Below, one piece after another: positions 8,664-20,100 of a stretch of DNA of 64,000 nt (positions are counted from its first letter, which is position 1; each line of letters opens with the position of its first letter). Location: contig NC_018691.1 in assembly GCF_000300005.1 (NCBI RefSeq), positions 992,001 to 1,056,000 on the forward strand. Reading direction: 5' to 3'. A program made the position numbers and the translations under genes. Under the pieces are notes generated by a model. That model had not been told where the DNA came from, ran no database searches, and saw nothing but the letters and a program-made list of their open reading frames with translations. This DNA is from Alloalcanivorax dieselolei B5 (lineage in GTDB: Bacteria > Pseudomonadota > Gammaproteobacteria > Pseudomonadales > Alcanivoracaceae).

Positions 8664-9614
8664 TCGCACCTCCGCGCCACGCACCTCTTTGACCAGCGCG
8701 GCGAAGTCCTCCAGTTTGTCCAATGACAGATAAGCCTGTACCGGAACCCGGCCGAGCTGATCGTTCACCAATACGATTTGCCCCGGGCGGTAGCGGTTAA
8801 CTTCGTCCACCACCTGGGCCAGGGGCGTGCCGTTGAACACCAGCATGCGTTGGCGCCAGGCCGTCACCCGGTCCGGGTCCACGTGCTGGACCGAGGACAG
8901 GCGAGTGGTGTTGTACACCACCTGCTGGGCTGGCTGGAGCTGAACGCTCTGGTGTTGATGACGCACCGCCACCTGTCCATCAAGGCAGGTCACCCGGACG
9001 CGGTCGTCGGTGAAGCGCACATTGAAGCGCGCGCGACGCGCTTCGATGAGGCCGTTCTGAGCGGTTACCGTGAAGGGAAGGCGATTGCCATCGGCGGTGG
9101 TGATCTCGGTTTCGCCGCTGTTCAACACCAGTCCGGTAATGTGTTCCGCCTGCCGGTTCACATCGATGCTGGTACGGGTGTTGAGCTGCACGGTGGCGGC
9201 GTTGGGCAGCACCACTTCGCGCTGCTCCCCGGTGCCGGTCCAGAGATCGGCGGACTGCATGCCCATGCGCGTCCACAAATCCAGAGGCGAGCGTAACGCC
9301 AGCCAGCCCGCCGCCGAAGCCGCCACGGCGCCGCCGAGAAAGGCCCGGCGAGTGAGACGGGAAGGGCGACGTTGCGGCAGCGGATGAACCCGGGCTTCGC
9401 CCGTCTCGCTGATGGCGGCCTGCTCCATGCCTTGCCAGACCTGGCGGCAATGGACGAATGCCCGGGCGTGCTCCGGGCTCCGCGCGCACCAGCGGCGGAA
9501 AGCTTCTCCGTCGGCGGCGCTGGCGCGTCCCGAGGAGAGGTGCACCACCCACTCTCTTGCCTCCCGGGTAATCCGGTCGGAAGGAGAGGCGGGGGCGTTT
9601 CGATAATCGGTCAT
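8631..9614 (-). CDS. FecR-family anti-sigma/sigma regulator
   Basis: A 327-residue inner-membrane regulator of the ECF sigma factor encoded just upstream. The cytoplasmic part carries the FecR_N/DUF4880 motif (REAREWVVHLSSGRAS and FRRWCARSPEHARAF). A membrane segment follows a twin-Arg stretch (RRAFLGGAVAASAAGWLAL), then the periplasmic FecR domain (about 120-230) and a C-terminal STN-contacting region (VNRYRPGQIVLVNDQLG). Its start overlaps the stop of the sigma gene by 4 bp (ATGA), so translation is coupled. In cell-surface signalling, cleavage of FecR frees the sigma factor. By content it corresponds to VreR of P. aeruginosa. Confidence 0.92.
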   Translation of the reverse strand: MTDYRNAPASPSDRITREAREWVVHLSSGRASAADGEAFRRWCARSPEHARAFVHCRQVWQGMEQAAISETGEARVHPLPQRRPSRLTRRAFLGGAVAASAAGWLALRSPLDLWTRMGMQSADLWTGTGEQREVVLPNAATVQLNTRTSIDVNRQAEHITGLVLNSGETEITTADGNRLPFTVTAQNGLIEARRARFNVRFTDDRVRVTCLDGQVAVRHQHQSVQLQPAQQVVYNTTRLSSVQHVDPDRVTAWRQRMLVFNGTPLAQVVDEVNRYRPGQIVLVNDQLGRVPVQAYLSLDKLEDFAALVKEVRGAEVRSLPGGILIIS

Positions 9615-10168
9615 GATTGCGTCGGCCTTTTTTGTCTGGGCCCGTAACGTGGGGAGTAATCCCGCTCCAACCGTTCGCAACAATGCTGTAATCCGGCGCG
9701 CAGTTCTTTTTCCACGGTGCGCAGGGACACACCGAAACGTTCGGCGATTTCCGCGTGCGGGGTATCCTCGATACGCGCCGCGGTAACGATGGCGCGTCGG
9801 CGGCGTGGCAGTTCCGCCAGGGCTCTGCGGAATATCCGGATCTCCTGTTCACCCAGTGCCTCACGGGCGGGATCGGCCAGTTCATCCGCCATCTGATAGA
9901 GATCTTCCACTTCGTCCAGCGTCATCACCCGGGCGTGTTTACGGCGTTGCTCCTCCGCCACGTTCATGGCGATGCGGAAAAGGTAGGCGGCGGGATGCTG
10001 AACACGGGTGCCCTCCTGCATACGTTCGATTCGCAGCCAGGTTTCCTGCAAGGCGTCCTCCGCCAGTTGATGGGAACCCAGACGGCTGTACAGGCGCTGA
10101 CGAAATTCATCGTAACGTTGCACCAATAAATCCTGCAGCGAGTGGTGCAGAGTGTCGGCGGTACTCAT
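9611..10168 (-). CDS. ECF sigma factor (FecI-like)
   Basis: A 185-residue sigma-70-family factor. Region 2 occupies about residues 8-75 (LVQRYDEFRQRLYSRLG, EDALQETWLRIERM, AAYLFRIAMNVAEEQRRK) and region 4 about 110-170 (LAELPRRRRAIVTAARIE, HAEIAERFGVSLRTVEKEL), with no region 1 or 3. The ATG at 10168 is used because upstream in-frame codons encode non-sigma sequence belonging to the previous gene. Its ATG overlaps the stop of the STN gene by 4 bp and its own stop overlaps the FecR start, so the three proteins are made in coupled fashion. It would direct RNA polymerase to locus promoters when the STN/FecR pair signals. Confidence 0.93.
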   Translation of the reverse strand: MSTADTLHHSLQDLLVQRYDEFRQRLYSRLGSHQLAEDALQETWLRIERMQEGTRVQHPAAYLFRIAMNVAEEQRRKHARVMTLDEVEDLYQMADELADPAREALGEQEIRIFRRALAELPRRRRAIVTAARIEDTPHAEIAERFGVSLRTVEKELRAGLQHCCERLERDYSPRYGPRQKRPTQS

Positions 10169-10920
10169 TCCCTGGATTCTCCTTGGCAGGATGGCGTGCC
10201 CGGACGGAGTAGCAGCGTAATTGGCTGAGGCATGCCCGGAGGCAGCGGCGGCAGCGTAAGGTCCTTGAAACTGGCGCGGACGGTTTTTCCCCACTGTGCC
10301 TCGGCGTCGCCATCCGGAAAGTGCACCCGGGTTACCCGGCCTTGAGGGTCGGCCCACAATTGCACCACCAGGCGAAAACGTCCCAGCTGTTCCGGTTGAT
10401 GGCGACACAGACTGGTCAGTACGGATTGTTGCAGTGAGCGGGCATAAGCGGGCGGCACCACGGGCTGGGCTTTGGGGGCGATGGTCTCGGCGTCGTCGTG
10501 CCGTTCCGGCACCAGCGTCAGGGCAGAGCTGCTCAGCTGGCGGCTGGTCAGCCCGGTGCCGTTCAGCATGAGCGTCAACGCCTGATCCGGAGGGAAATGG
10601 CCCCGTACGGCGCTGGCGGTTTTGTCCTGGATGCGATCGCTGGTAACCAAGATCGATATCCCCGTTTGCTCACTGAAAGTCTCCAGTGACAGCGGCAAGG
10701 GCTGCACTGGAAGATCAAAAAAGGGGGCGCCGTCATTGGCGTGGCCGGCCAGGGTCGATGCCAGCATCAATCCCGTTCCCACCAGCCGCAACAGACGGAG
10801 AATGGGGCTCCAGTCGGCGAAAGAGGCGGTGATCGTCACGGGAAAGACGGCACTGGCATGGTCACCTGTAGACACTGCATCCGGGTCTTGAGCCGGCGGA
10901 TTCAATCCGTGCTCCACCAT
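10165..10920 (-). CDS. STN-domain signalling protein with TonB-like C-terminus and no beta-barrel (VreA-like)
   Basis: A 251-residue protein taken from the ATG at 10920; an in-frame ATG at 11043 also exists and the start is uncertain. A hydrophobic export segment (LRLLRLVGTGLMLASTLAG) precedes an STN domain (PLPLSLETFSEQTGISILV, then SAVRGHFPPDQALTLMLNGT), the part that normally sits at the N-terminus of signalling outer-membrane receptors and touches FecR. Instead of a plug and barrel, the C-terminus is a TonB-like fold (FRLVVQLWADPQGRVTRVHF) similar to the tail of the TonB-like protein at 3527-4285. P. aeruginosa VreA has the same lack of a barrel. It heads the sigma-FecR operon. Confidence 0.85.
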   Translation of the reverse strand: MVEHGLNPPAQDPDAVSTGDHASAVFPVTITASFADWSPILRLLRLVGTGLMLASTLAGHANDGAPFFDLPVQPLPLSLETFSEQTGISILVTSDRIQDKTASAVRGHFPPDQALTLMLNGTGLTSRQLSSSALTLVPERHDDAETIAPKAQPVVPPAYARSLQQSVLTSLCRHQPEQLGRFRLVVQLWADPQGRVTRVHFPDGDAEAQWGKTVRASFKDLTLPPLPPGMPQPITLLLRPGTPSCQGESRE

Positions 10921-10931
10921 GCAGGCTCTGT

Positions 10932-10949
10932 ATGTCAAATCCGTGTCGT
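10932..10949 (+). promoter_or_regulatory. Weak Pho-box-like direct repeat
   Basis: ATGTCAA-ATCC-GTGTCGT reads as two heptamers 11 bp apart, each matching the CTGTCAT half-site at five of seven positions. It stands in the space between the divergent STN gene and tpsA. PhoB control is known for the vre genes of P. aeruginosa, which is why the repeat is recorded, but two mismatches per half make chance a real possibility. Confidence 0.2.
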
Positions 10950-11199
10950 TCACTGTAGAACCCGACACTGCCTGGATTGTGCCCCTTGATGAACTTTCCG
11001 TGAAAAAACGGCGGTCGTGGGGCGGGCCGATCATCTTTCTCACAAAGACCGTTCACGCTGGAGCCGATGCCGCGTCGGGGGCCGTTGGGGTTGTGTCGTG
11101 GCCGCTGTCGGTAACGTCCAGGGATGCGGGGCGCGCCTGTCGCGTGCGCCAGCGTCATCTTGGCGGTCGTTCACAGTCGTTGTTGAGAGCGCCTATTTC

Positions 11200-14100
11200 A
11201 TGCTGATGAAAAACACCAGACCGGCCCGTCGCACTCCGGTACGTTCCGTGATTTCCCGCAAGCCGCTGGCTCTGGCCGTGGCCTCGATTCTGGCGGTGGG
11301 CGCCGGGCAGGCCGACGCCGGTTCACGCCCGTTCAGTGCCGAATGGTTCAGTGCCATGCGTTCCGGCACCGCGCAACCGCGCCCGGGTAACGGCGTGGGG
11401 ACACCGCCGCCGCTGTCACAGCAGCAGCGCGCCCGCGAACAACTGCAACACTCGATCAACAACCTCGGCCGCACCGCCGCTGCCGTGGCCGCCCAGAGAG
11501 CGGCTCAGGAAGCGGCTCGCAGGGCCGCCCAACAGGCCGCGTCGAACATTCCCAACGGCCTCGGTGAAGGTGGCCTCAAGGTCGATGTGAACCCGGACAC
11601 CGCCGATTGGCGGGGCGCCAAGGACCCGACCCAGACCACCAAGGACGGCCACACCACCGTCAGCATCGAACAAACCGCCGACAAGGCCATCCTCAACTGG
11701 GAGACCTTCAACGTCGGCCGCGACACCACCGTGGACTTCGATCAGCAGGCCAACTGGGCGGCGCTGAACCGGGTCAACGACCCGAACGCTCGCCCCAGCC
11801 AGATCCAGGGCCGGATCCAGGGCGACGGCACGGTGATGATCGTCAACCGCAACGGTGTGGTGTTCAGCGGCTCAAGTCAGGTCAACGTACGCAACCTGGT
11901 GGCCGCCGCCGCCGACATCAGCGACGAACAATTCACCGAACGCGGCCTGTACATCGACACCAACGGCTCCCAGCCCACCTTCACCGACGCCGCCGGCAAC
12001 GTGACGGTGGACGCCGGCGCCCGCATCACCACCCACGAACCGGAATCGGTGACCCAGGGCGGCGGCTATGTGCTGCTGATGGGCCGGGAGGTGAACAACG
12101 CCGGGGAAATCACTACCCGCCGGGGCCAGACCACCCTGGCCGCCGGTGAGGATTTCTACATCCGCAAGGGCGCGGGCACCGAAGCCAACCAGGCCTCCAC
12201 CACCCGTGGCAACGAAGTGGCCAGCACCTGGGAAGCCGGCAGCGACGCCGGCACCGTCACCAATGAAGGCCTGATCGTGGCGCGGGAAGGGGACATCACC
12301 CTCACCGGTCATGACGTGCGCCAACAGGGCGTGGCCATGGCCACCACCACGGTGAACACCCGGGGTACCGTTCATCTGCTCAACTCGGCCAGCGACGCCG
12401 AAGGCAAGGTGACCCTGGGCAACGGCGCAGTGACCACGGTGGTGATTGAGGACGATGGCGAGACCGCCCTGGACAATCAGCGCGACACCCTGATCAGGCA
12501 GTCCGCCGAGATGGACGCCTTGCGCGATGACATGATCACCGGCGCCTTTGACAACATCGGCCTGATGTCCGACCGCCGCGACCAGTCCCGGGTGGAAATC
12601 GTCTCCGGCGGCGACGTGGTGTTCGAGCAGGATTCCCTGACCCTGGCCACCGGCGGCCAGATCGCCGTGGACGCCGGCCGCCGCACCCACCTGAACGCGG
12701 GATCGGAGCTGGATGTGTCTGGTTCCGTGGGCGTGAAAGTGGCGATGGAATCCAACAACGTCCTGATCAACGTGCAGGGCAATGATCAACGGGACTCGCC
12801 GGACAACCGCGATAACGGCGGGCTTAATAACGGTGATGTCTGGGTCGACCGCCGCAACCTGATCTTCGTGCCCGCCGGTACCGGCGGCTATACGGAGGAC
12901 CGCTGGTACACCGCCGGCGGCCTGCTGGAAGTGAGCGGCTACCTGGATACCCAGGGCCACGGTATCGGGGAATGGTCGGCGGCGGGCGGCACCGTGCTGC
13001 TCGGCGGCAGTGAAGTGGTTACCCAGACCGGCTCGTCGGTGAACCTGTCCGGCGGTACCCTTGATGTGCAGACCGGCTACGTCGCCAAAACCTGGCTTAA
13101 AGGCGCCGACGGCAAACTTTACGACGCCTCCAACGCCCCGGCGAGCATGCTCTACACCGGCCTGTACCAAGGCTATGAACGGGTCAGCGAGCGCTGGGGC
13201 CAGACCGACGCCTGGCGCAGCCCGCTGATCGCGCCGCCACGTCAGTTGGAAAACGGCTACACCGTGGGCCGTGACGCCGGCACCCTGATCATCAACGCCC
13301 CCACCGCCGTGCTGGAGGGCGACATCGTTGCCGAAGTGTTCCAGGGCGAGCGCCAGAACCAGGCCCAGGACGCCGGGCGGGACAGCTACCAGCAAGCGCA
13401 GAACCGGGTGGCCCGCCGCGGCCGCCTGGCGGTGGGGCAATATGGCCAGTACGGCCTGGAAAACGCCTACGACAGCGACATTCGCATCGGCGATTTCGAC
13501 GACATCAGCGAACAGCTCACCCTGGAATCCGACCTCAGCGAACGGCTCAACACCGTTTGGCTGGACGCCGGTCGTTTGAATGAGCAACGCCTCGGTGGCC
13601 TGGATCTGGTGTCCGGCGGCAGCATCTCGGTGGAGAATGATTTGACGCTGGCCGAGGGTGGCCGGTTGCGTCTGGTGTCCGGACAGGTGGCGGTGGATGC
13701 CGCCGTCACCGCCCGGGGCGGGGACATCACGTTGACCAACATGCTGACGCCGGAAGGCGTCAACTCAGCGACCCGAATCGCTTTCACGGATGAGGATGGA
13801 AACAGCGAATTACGTCTGACCGAAAACGGCCAGTTGGACGCCCGTGGCCTGTGGCGCAATGGCCTGTTGGAAAGCGGTGAGAACTGGAAGCAGGCCTATG
13901 TGGATGGCGGTGATGTCACCATCGAAGGCACCCAGGATGTGACTTTGGCGGAAGGCAGCCTGGTCGATGTGTCTTCCGGGGCAGCCTTGAAGGCGGATGG
14001 AGAATTGCTGGGAGGACGTGGCGGTGATGTCACATTGAGCGCGAATTCGCCGATCAATAGTAGCAGCAGTTCCGGTGGGCCTGGTGGTGGTACCTTGGTA

Positions 14101-17100
14101 CTGGACGGAGAACTGCGCAGCTACGGGGTCGCCGGCGGTGGCGAGCTGATATTGGAGACCGGGCAGGCGGTGGTGATCGGCGATGGCGGGCTGCAGAGCA
14201 ACGGTTTGCTGCAGGCGGGCGAAGAGGTTCCTTTTGATCTGACGCTGCTGGACGATCTGATTTTGACGGAGGGCAGCAGACTGCCATTCGACTACAACTA
14301 CTTGCGAACCGTCGCGCGACCGGGTGAGGCCTTTGGAAATACGACGCCTACGTTGTCCGATAATCCCGTTACCCTGGCGGCGGACTGGGTGGTGCCGGAA
14401 GCGGCGACCGGTTTTCAGGTTCTTTACGATGGAAATAAGGTCGCCTCGGCGGGAGACCCGATCCCGGCAGGCTCGACATTGACTTTGTCCGTTGGAACCT
14501 TGCCCGCCGACTACGTCATTCCGGCGGACGCCTTTCCCGATGGTTTGCCCGTCGAAGCGCATCAGGCAACCCTGGCGACGGGTAGCGCACTGCCCTGGGA
14601 CCTGGTGCTGAATGCCGGGCGGGTTATCGAGGCGGGCACGGTTTTTGATATGGATGTGGCGGTGAAAAAAACGCTGATCCTTGAAGAAAGCGACTTCCAG
14701 CGCGGTTTTTCCAGCTACGATATTAACGGCCATAACGGTGTGTTGGTCAGCGAGGGCACCGAGGTGGAAGCCACCATGCCAGTGCTGCGTCTGGCCGATG
14801 GTTCCTTTCAGGCCGCCTCGTATGACCATGCTCTGGAACTGTGGTTGCCGCCTCTTTTCCTGGAAGATCCCCTTGGCCGCGAACTGAAACAACGTGGTGG
14901 AGCCAGTCTGTCCCTGCGCTCCGATCTCAATGGCCTGGGCGGGGCCATCACGGTGGCAGAGGGCGCTCGCCTGGAGGTGGACCCGGGAGAGTCGCTGTTG
15001 CTTTCCGGCCGTAATCAACTGACCGTGGACGGAACACTGCGGGCGCAAGGGGGCACCATCCAGGTGCTTTCCTCCCTGCTGAGCAGAGTACCCGCGAGCG
15101 GACCGGAAGCACGGATCGAGATCGGCGAAAACGCGGTGCTGGATGCCTCCGGTCTGGCCTATACGGCTACGGATGCCCGGGATCGCAACTATGGAGTCGT
15201 GCTGGATGGCGGCGAGGTGGTACTGGGGGCGGAGGCGCCCGAGGACTTCGGTGATACCAATCTGTACGACACCAGTAATCTGTTCGTGGTGGTGCGCGAA
15301 GGCGCGCTGATCGATGTGTCCGGCGCCAGTGCCGGCCTGGACCTGGGGCAGCCCACTGCCACCACGGTGGCCAGTGATGGTGGCTCCCTGGCCATGCGTT
15401 CCAATTCCGGGATCTATTTCGATGGCGAACTGCGGGCCGACGCCGGTGGCGCGAACGCATCGGGGGGCGGTCTGGAGGTGCTGCTGGAAGGTACGCTGAC
15501 CACCACCTCTCAAGCCACCGAAGAGGCTTCGGTACTGCGTAATATCACCCTCACCCAGGCGGATACCGGCTCCGGTTACGACGAAGAAAATCTGGCCTAT
15601 GGCCAGGCCCGCTTCTCCGTTGACGCTTTGCAGGATTCGGGCATCGACCACCTGAGCCTGTGGGCCCGGGACGCTATTCTGTTCGATGGCGACGTGGACC
15701 TGGCGCTGGGCGGCAGCCTGTCGCTCACCGCCGTCACCCTGGCCACCCCCGATCATGCCGCCAGGCAGGTGCGGCTGGCCGCGCCTCATGTGCATTTGGC
15801 TGGGCGGGTGAATGAACCTACCGGCTTGGGAGGAAATGATCCGGGAGTTCGCCCCTATCTACAATTCGACAACAATGCGCCGCTTACGGAGGGGGACAGC
15901 AGCCTGAACGTCGAGGCGGCGCTGATTGATCTCGGTGAAGGGGTACTGACCTTCGGCGCCCGGGGCAGCCATGATACCCCCAATGGCGCCACCCCGGTGG
16001 AATTGCCGGGCTTCGCCGATATCACCCTGACCAGCACCGGGGATATCCGCCTCACCGGCGCTGATCTGATGGCAACGGAGGCGCTGACTTTCATCAGCCA
16101 ACGTCTGTACCCCACCACCCATAGCGGTAACCGCATCCGGGTGGGGCTTGGTGATGTCGGCATCAACGGTGGTCCGCTGGAGGACGCGGCGCTGCGCTTC
16201 CGCTACTACGACGAGGCGCGGGCGAGGGAGCAGGCGTCGCCGCTTTCCGTCTATGGTTACCTGTCCATGGAGGCCCCCGTCATCGATCAGGGGGGGGCGC
16301 TGTACGCTCCGCTGGGAGGCATCGCGTTCGCGAGTCCGTCCGCGAACCAGGGCGGCTTTGCGAATTACCCCACGGACCTTTATGGCGGCATAACGCCCCG
16401 GTTCATTAGCAATCTGGAAATGGACGTGCTGTTACGTCAAGGCAGCCTGACCTCGGTGAGCGCAACCGGTCTGGTTCTGCCCTACGGCTATCTGGAAGGG
16501 GAGAGTTATTACTACAATGGCGCCGAGGTTCGCTATGACGAATTGGGGGAGAGAGGAACCGAACAGAATCAGCGCACTGCCACGGGCATCCATTTCGCCA
16601 CCGCTACATTCGAGGCCGAGGACGGCGCGGTGATCGACGTCAGCGCCGGCGGCGAGCTGCGCGGCGTGGGGTTCACCACGGGGCGCGGCGGCTCCGTGGA
16701 TATTCTCAATACCGCCCTGGCCAATGCCGCCCCCTGGCATGCGGGTGACGCTGATGCCCAAGTCTACGCCATCGTACCTGGTTTGAGCGACAGCCAGGCC
16801 CCTCTCGACCCGGCCCTGGGAAGCCATTCCAAAGTGGGACAACGGATCACCATCGGCGATGGCGTTCCCGGCCTGCCGGCGGGCACCTATACCCTGTTGC
16901 CGGCGGAATACGCCCTGATGCCTGGCGGTTACCGGGTGGAGTTGGGCGGCGACACGGCCCGGTATGATACGGGCATCGTGGCCAGCCCGGCAGCGGGTCT
17001 GTATCGCGCTCCGGTGAACACGGTCAACGGCCTGAGCGGGGTCTCGGATTCGGCGCCCCTGTGGGCCACGGTTATGTCCGGTGACTCCGTGCGCCGCTAC

Positions 17101-20100
17101 GGGAGCTACAACGAAACCACCTTGAGTGAATGGGTGGCGAACACGCTGGCGCAATTCGGTGACACCCGTCTAATGGTCCCCTTGTTGCCGGAAGATGTGC
17201 GGCCGCTCAGCTTCGATTTCCGCAATGCCGCCAGCGGCGATGACCGGGTGTTCTCCTTCAACGGGGAGTTGCGCAACACCCAGGTGGAAGACGGCCGTGG
17301 CGGCATGGTGGCGCTGTACGGTAACGACCTGGAAGTGGTCTCAGCCACCGGGGAGCGTGACGAGGAGGACAGCGGCTACATCACCCTGCTGGACGAAGAT
17401 CTCAACCAACTCGGCGCCACCGTGCTGGGGGTCGGTATCAATCGTTGGGCCAGCAACGCCTCCGGCAAAACAGTGATTCGTTCCGGTGCCACCTTGCGGG
17501 CCGGTTCCCTGCTGATTGGCGGGTCGGGGCAGGATGCGGTGGTGGTGGAATCCGGCGCGGTACTCGACAGCCGTGGTCGGGGCCAGGCCGGCTGGAGCGC
17601 CGAAAACGGTTTTCTTGTTTCTCCGAGCGCTGATGTGGCCCTGCTGACGGTGAGCAACGACCGGATGCAGTTCGGCGCCGCCAGTGGCAGTGGCACCATC
17701 CGTATCGAGGACGGCGCCGGTTTGTACGGCGAGGGCACCTTGGCCCTGTCCGCCCCGGGCGGATTGGAGATCGGTGATATCAGCCTGGCCGCCAGCGATC
17801 TGCTGCTGTCCATGGAGGACATCAATATCGGCGAGGACGCCGCCCTGGCGGCGGCCGAGGCCCAGGGGGTGCTCTCCGGTGGCTGGCAGCTCAATCAAAC
17901 CACCCTGGACGGTCTGCTGGCGTTGGGTGACCTGGAAAGCCTCAGCCTGCAGGCCTCCGAGTCGATCAATTTCATTGGTTCGGTCTCCCTGGACACCTAC
18001 GATGACAGTGGTGAGTCTCAGGCCAATCTGCGCTTTATCGGACCGGCCATCTACGGCCTTGGTGATGCCGGTGACACGGTCACCATCCGCACCGATCAGT
18101 TCAACTGGAGCGGTTTGGGGTATACCTCCGGTCGCGAAGGGACGGCGGAATTTGAAGCCGGCTCGGTGGCGCCCGGCGAGGTAATCGCCGGCGGCGCGGG
18201 TACGGGCACGGGCGCTTTCCGGGTGGAAGCCAACGAAGTAATGTTCGGCTTCAATGGACTGGTGGGCGACCAGAGTGCCAATGCCACCCTGGAACGTCTG
18301 ATGCTCGGTTTCAACGATGTTGCCTTCGAAGCCCGAGACCGTATCAGCAGCGATCTGTACAGCAACCTGTCGGTTTACCAGAAAAAGAACAGTGACGACA
18401 CCTTCAGCGGTGGCAATCTGACCCTGAGTGCACCGGTGCTCACCGGCCAGGCCGGATCTGAAATGGCCTATCGCACAGGCGGTAACCTTTTGGTGAGCCG
18501 CCCCGACAACGCCGCTGCCGTGGATCCGGTGAACCTGGACCTGGGCGCGCAACTGAGCCTGGAAGGCAGCAGCGTTCGTGTCGAAGGCAGCATTATCGCC
18601 CCCAGCGGCAAGGTGGCCATCGAGTCCACTGAGGATCTACTGCTGGCCGACGGCAGCCTGATCAACGTGGCCGGCCGGGCGGTGGAGTTCTTCGATGTCA
18701 CCCGATACAGCTTCGGCGGCGCGATCAGCCTGGAAAGCGCTGAAGGCAATGTCCAGCAGGCGGCGGGAAGCCGCATTGATGTGTCCGCGCCTTATAGCGA
18801 CGCCGGCAAACTGGAAGCCACCGCCGTCAACGGTACCGTGGACCTGGCCGGTGAGCTGGTCGCTCGTAATCCAGAGGAGGATCCGGAAGGGGAGGGAGAA
18901 GGCGGCACTATCCGTATCAAGGCCAATACCCTGCCTGGCTTCGTGGCGCTCAATCAGCGCCTCACCGACGGCGGCTTTGACTACCTGCGCGGCTTCGAAA
19001 CCAATGAAGGCGACCTGACGTTGGGTGATGAAGTCCGCGCACAGCATATCGAGGCCACCGCCAACGGTGGCGACCTGATCGTCGACGGCAACCTGCGCGC
19101 CGGCGGCGACTACGCCGGCAGTATTTACCTGGCCGCCGGCAACGATCTGCGGGTCACCAACGGGTCGACTCTGGATGCCAGTGGCGACAGTCTGAAAGTC
19201 GACAGTTATGGCGACCCTATCGAGGGCAGCAACCGGGCCATCATCAACCTGACCAGCCGGGACGGCCGTCTGGTGCTGGGTGATGACGTGACGCTGGATG
19301 TGGGCGCGGGTGGCGAGGCCCGTGGCACCATCGACCTGAATGCCCGCCGCCTGGGCGAGCCCACCGAAGCGTCGGCCACCGGCAACGATGTGGCGGTGGA
19401 CGTGGGCAATGGGCTAACCATCACCGGCGCCAAGCGGGTGTCGGTGAACGGCTTCTGGACCTACGACGACGCTCCGAACGATCCTGAGAACAAAAACACC
19501 CAGGTTGTCGACCAGGATTGGTTGGATAAAACGAAAGAGAAAGTGCCTGAAGGTGAGGAAGAAAATCCGCATTGGGATGGTCTTGATGGTGTTCATGAGC
19601 ACAGTAAGGACTTTATCAACGCGGCTCTGGACAACGACGATTTACAGGATCGTCTCTCCAGCCTGAAAGCCGCCGCAGGCGACGCTTTCTCTTTACGCCC
19701 CGGTGTGGAGATCGTCTCCGCCACCGAGGGTGGCAATCTGCGCATCGACGGTGACGTGAACTTTGCCAAGTATCGTTATGGGCCAGGTGTGGATGACGCC
19801 GTGTACGGTAGCGGCACCGCCGGTGTGTTCGTGATGCGCGCTGGGGGCGATCTGGAAGTCAATGGCAGTGTCACGGATGGCTTTGACTTGCCACCGAACA
19901 CGCCGGACAGTAGCTACTATCTGGATATCGAGTTGGACCCAAGCTTGCTGGACAGTGCTGGTCGTCTCACCGATACCTACGCCTTGCCTGAAGACATGAC
20001 CCTGAAGGCTGGCTGGGATCTTGGCACCGCGTATAACTACGGCGGGTCCTTGTCATTTGATATTACCGTTACTGGCCGTCTTGCACTGGTTCGTGGAACG

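Noticed and set aside
11017-11199. Upstream extension of tpsA to the ATG at 11017
   Set aside because: The extra residues are Arg/Gly/Ser-rich with no signal-peptide character, while a good signal peptide begins at 11200.
11872-15795. Long minus-strand open frames (about 571 and 661 codons) opposite tpsA
   Set aside because: They run antisense to a gene with clear haemagglutinin-family sequence; products are His/Gln/Gly-rich with no recognisable fold, as expected of the reverse of GC-rich codons.
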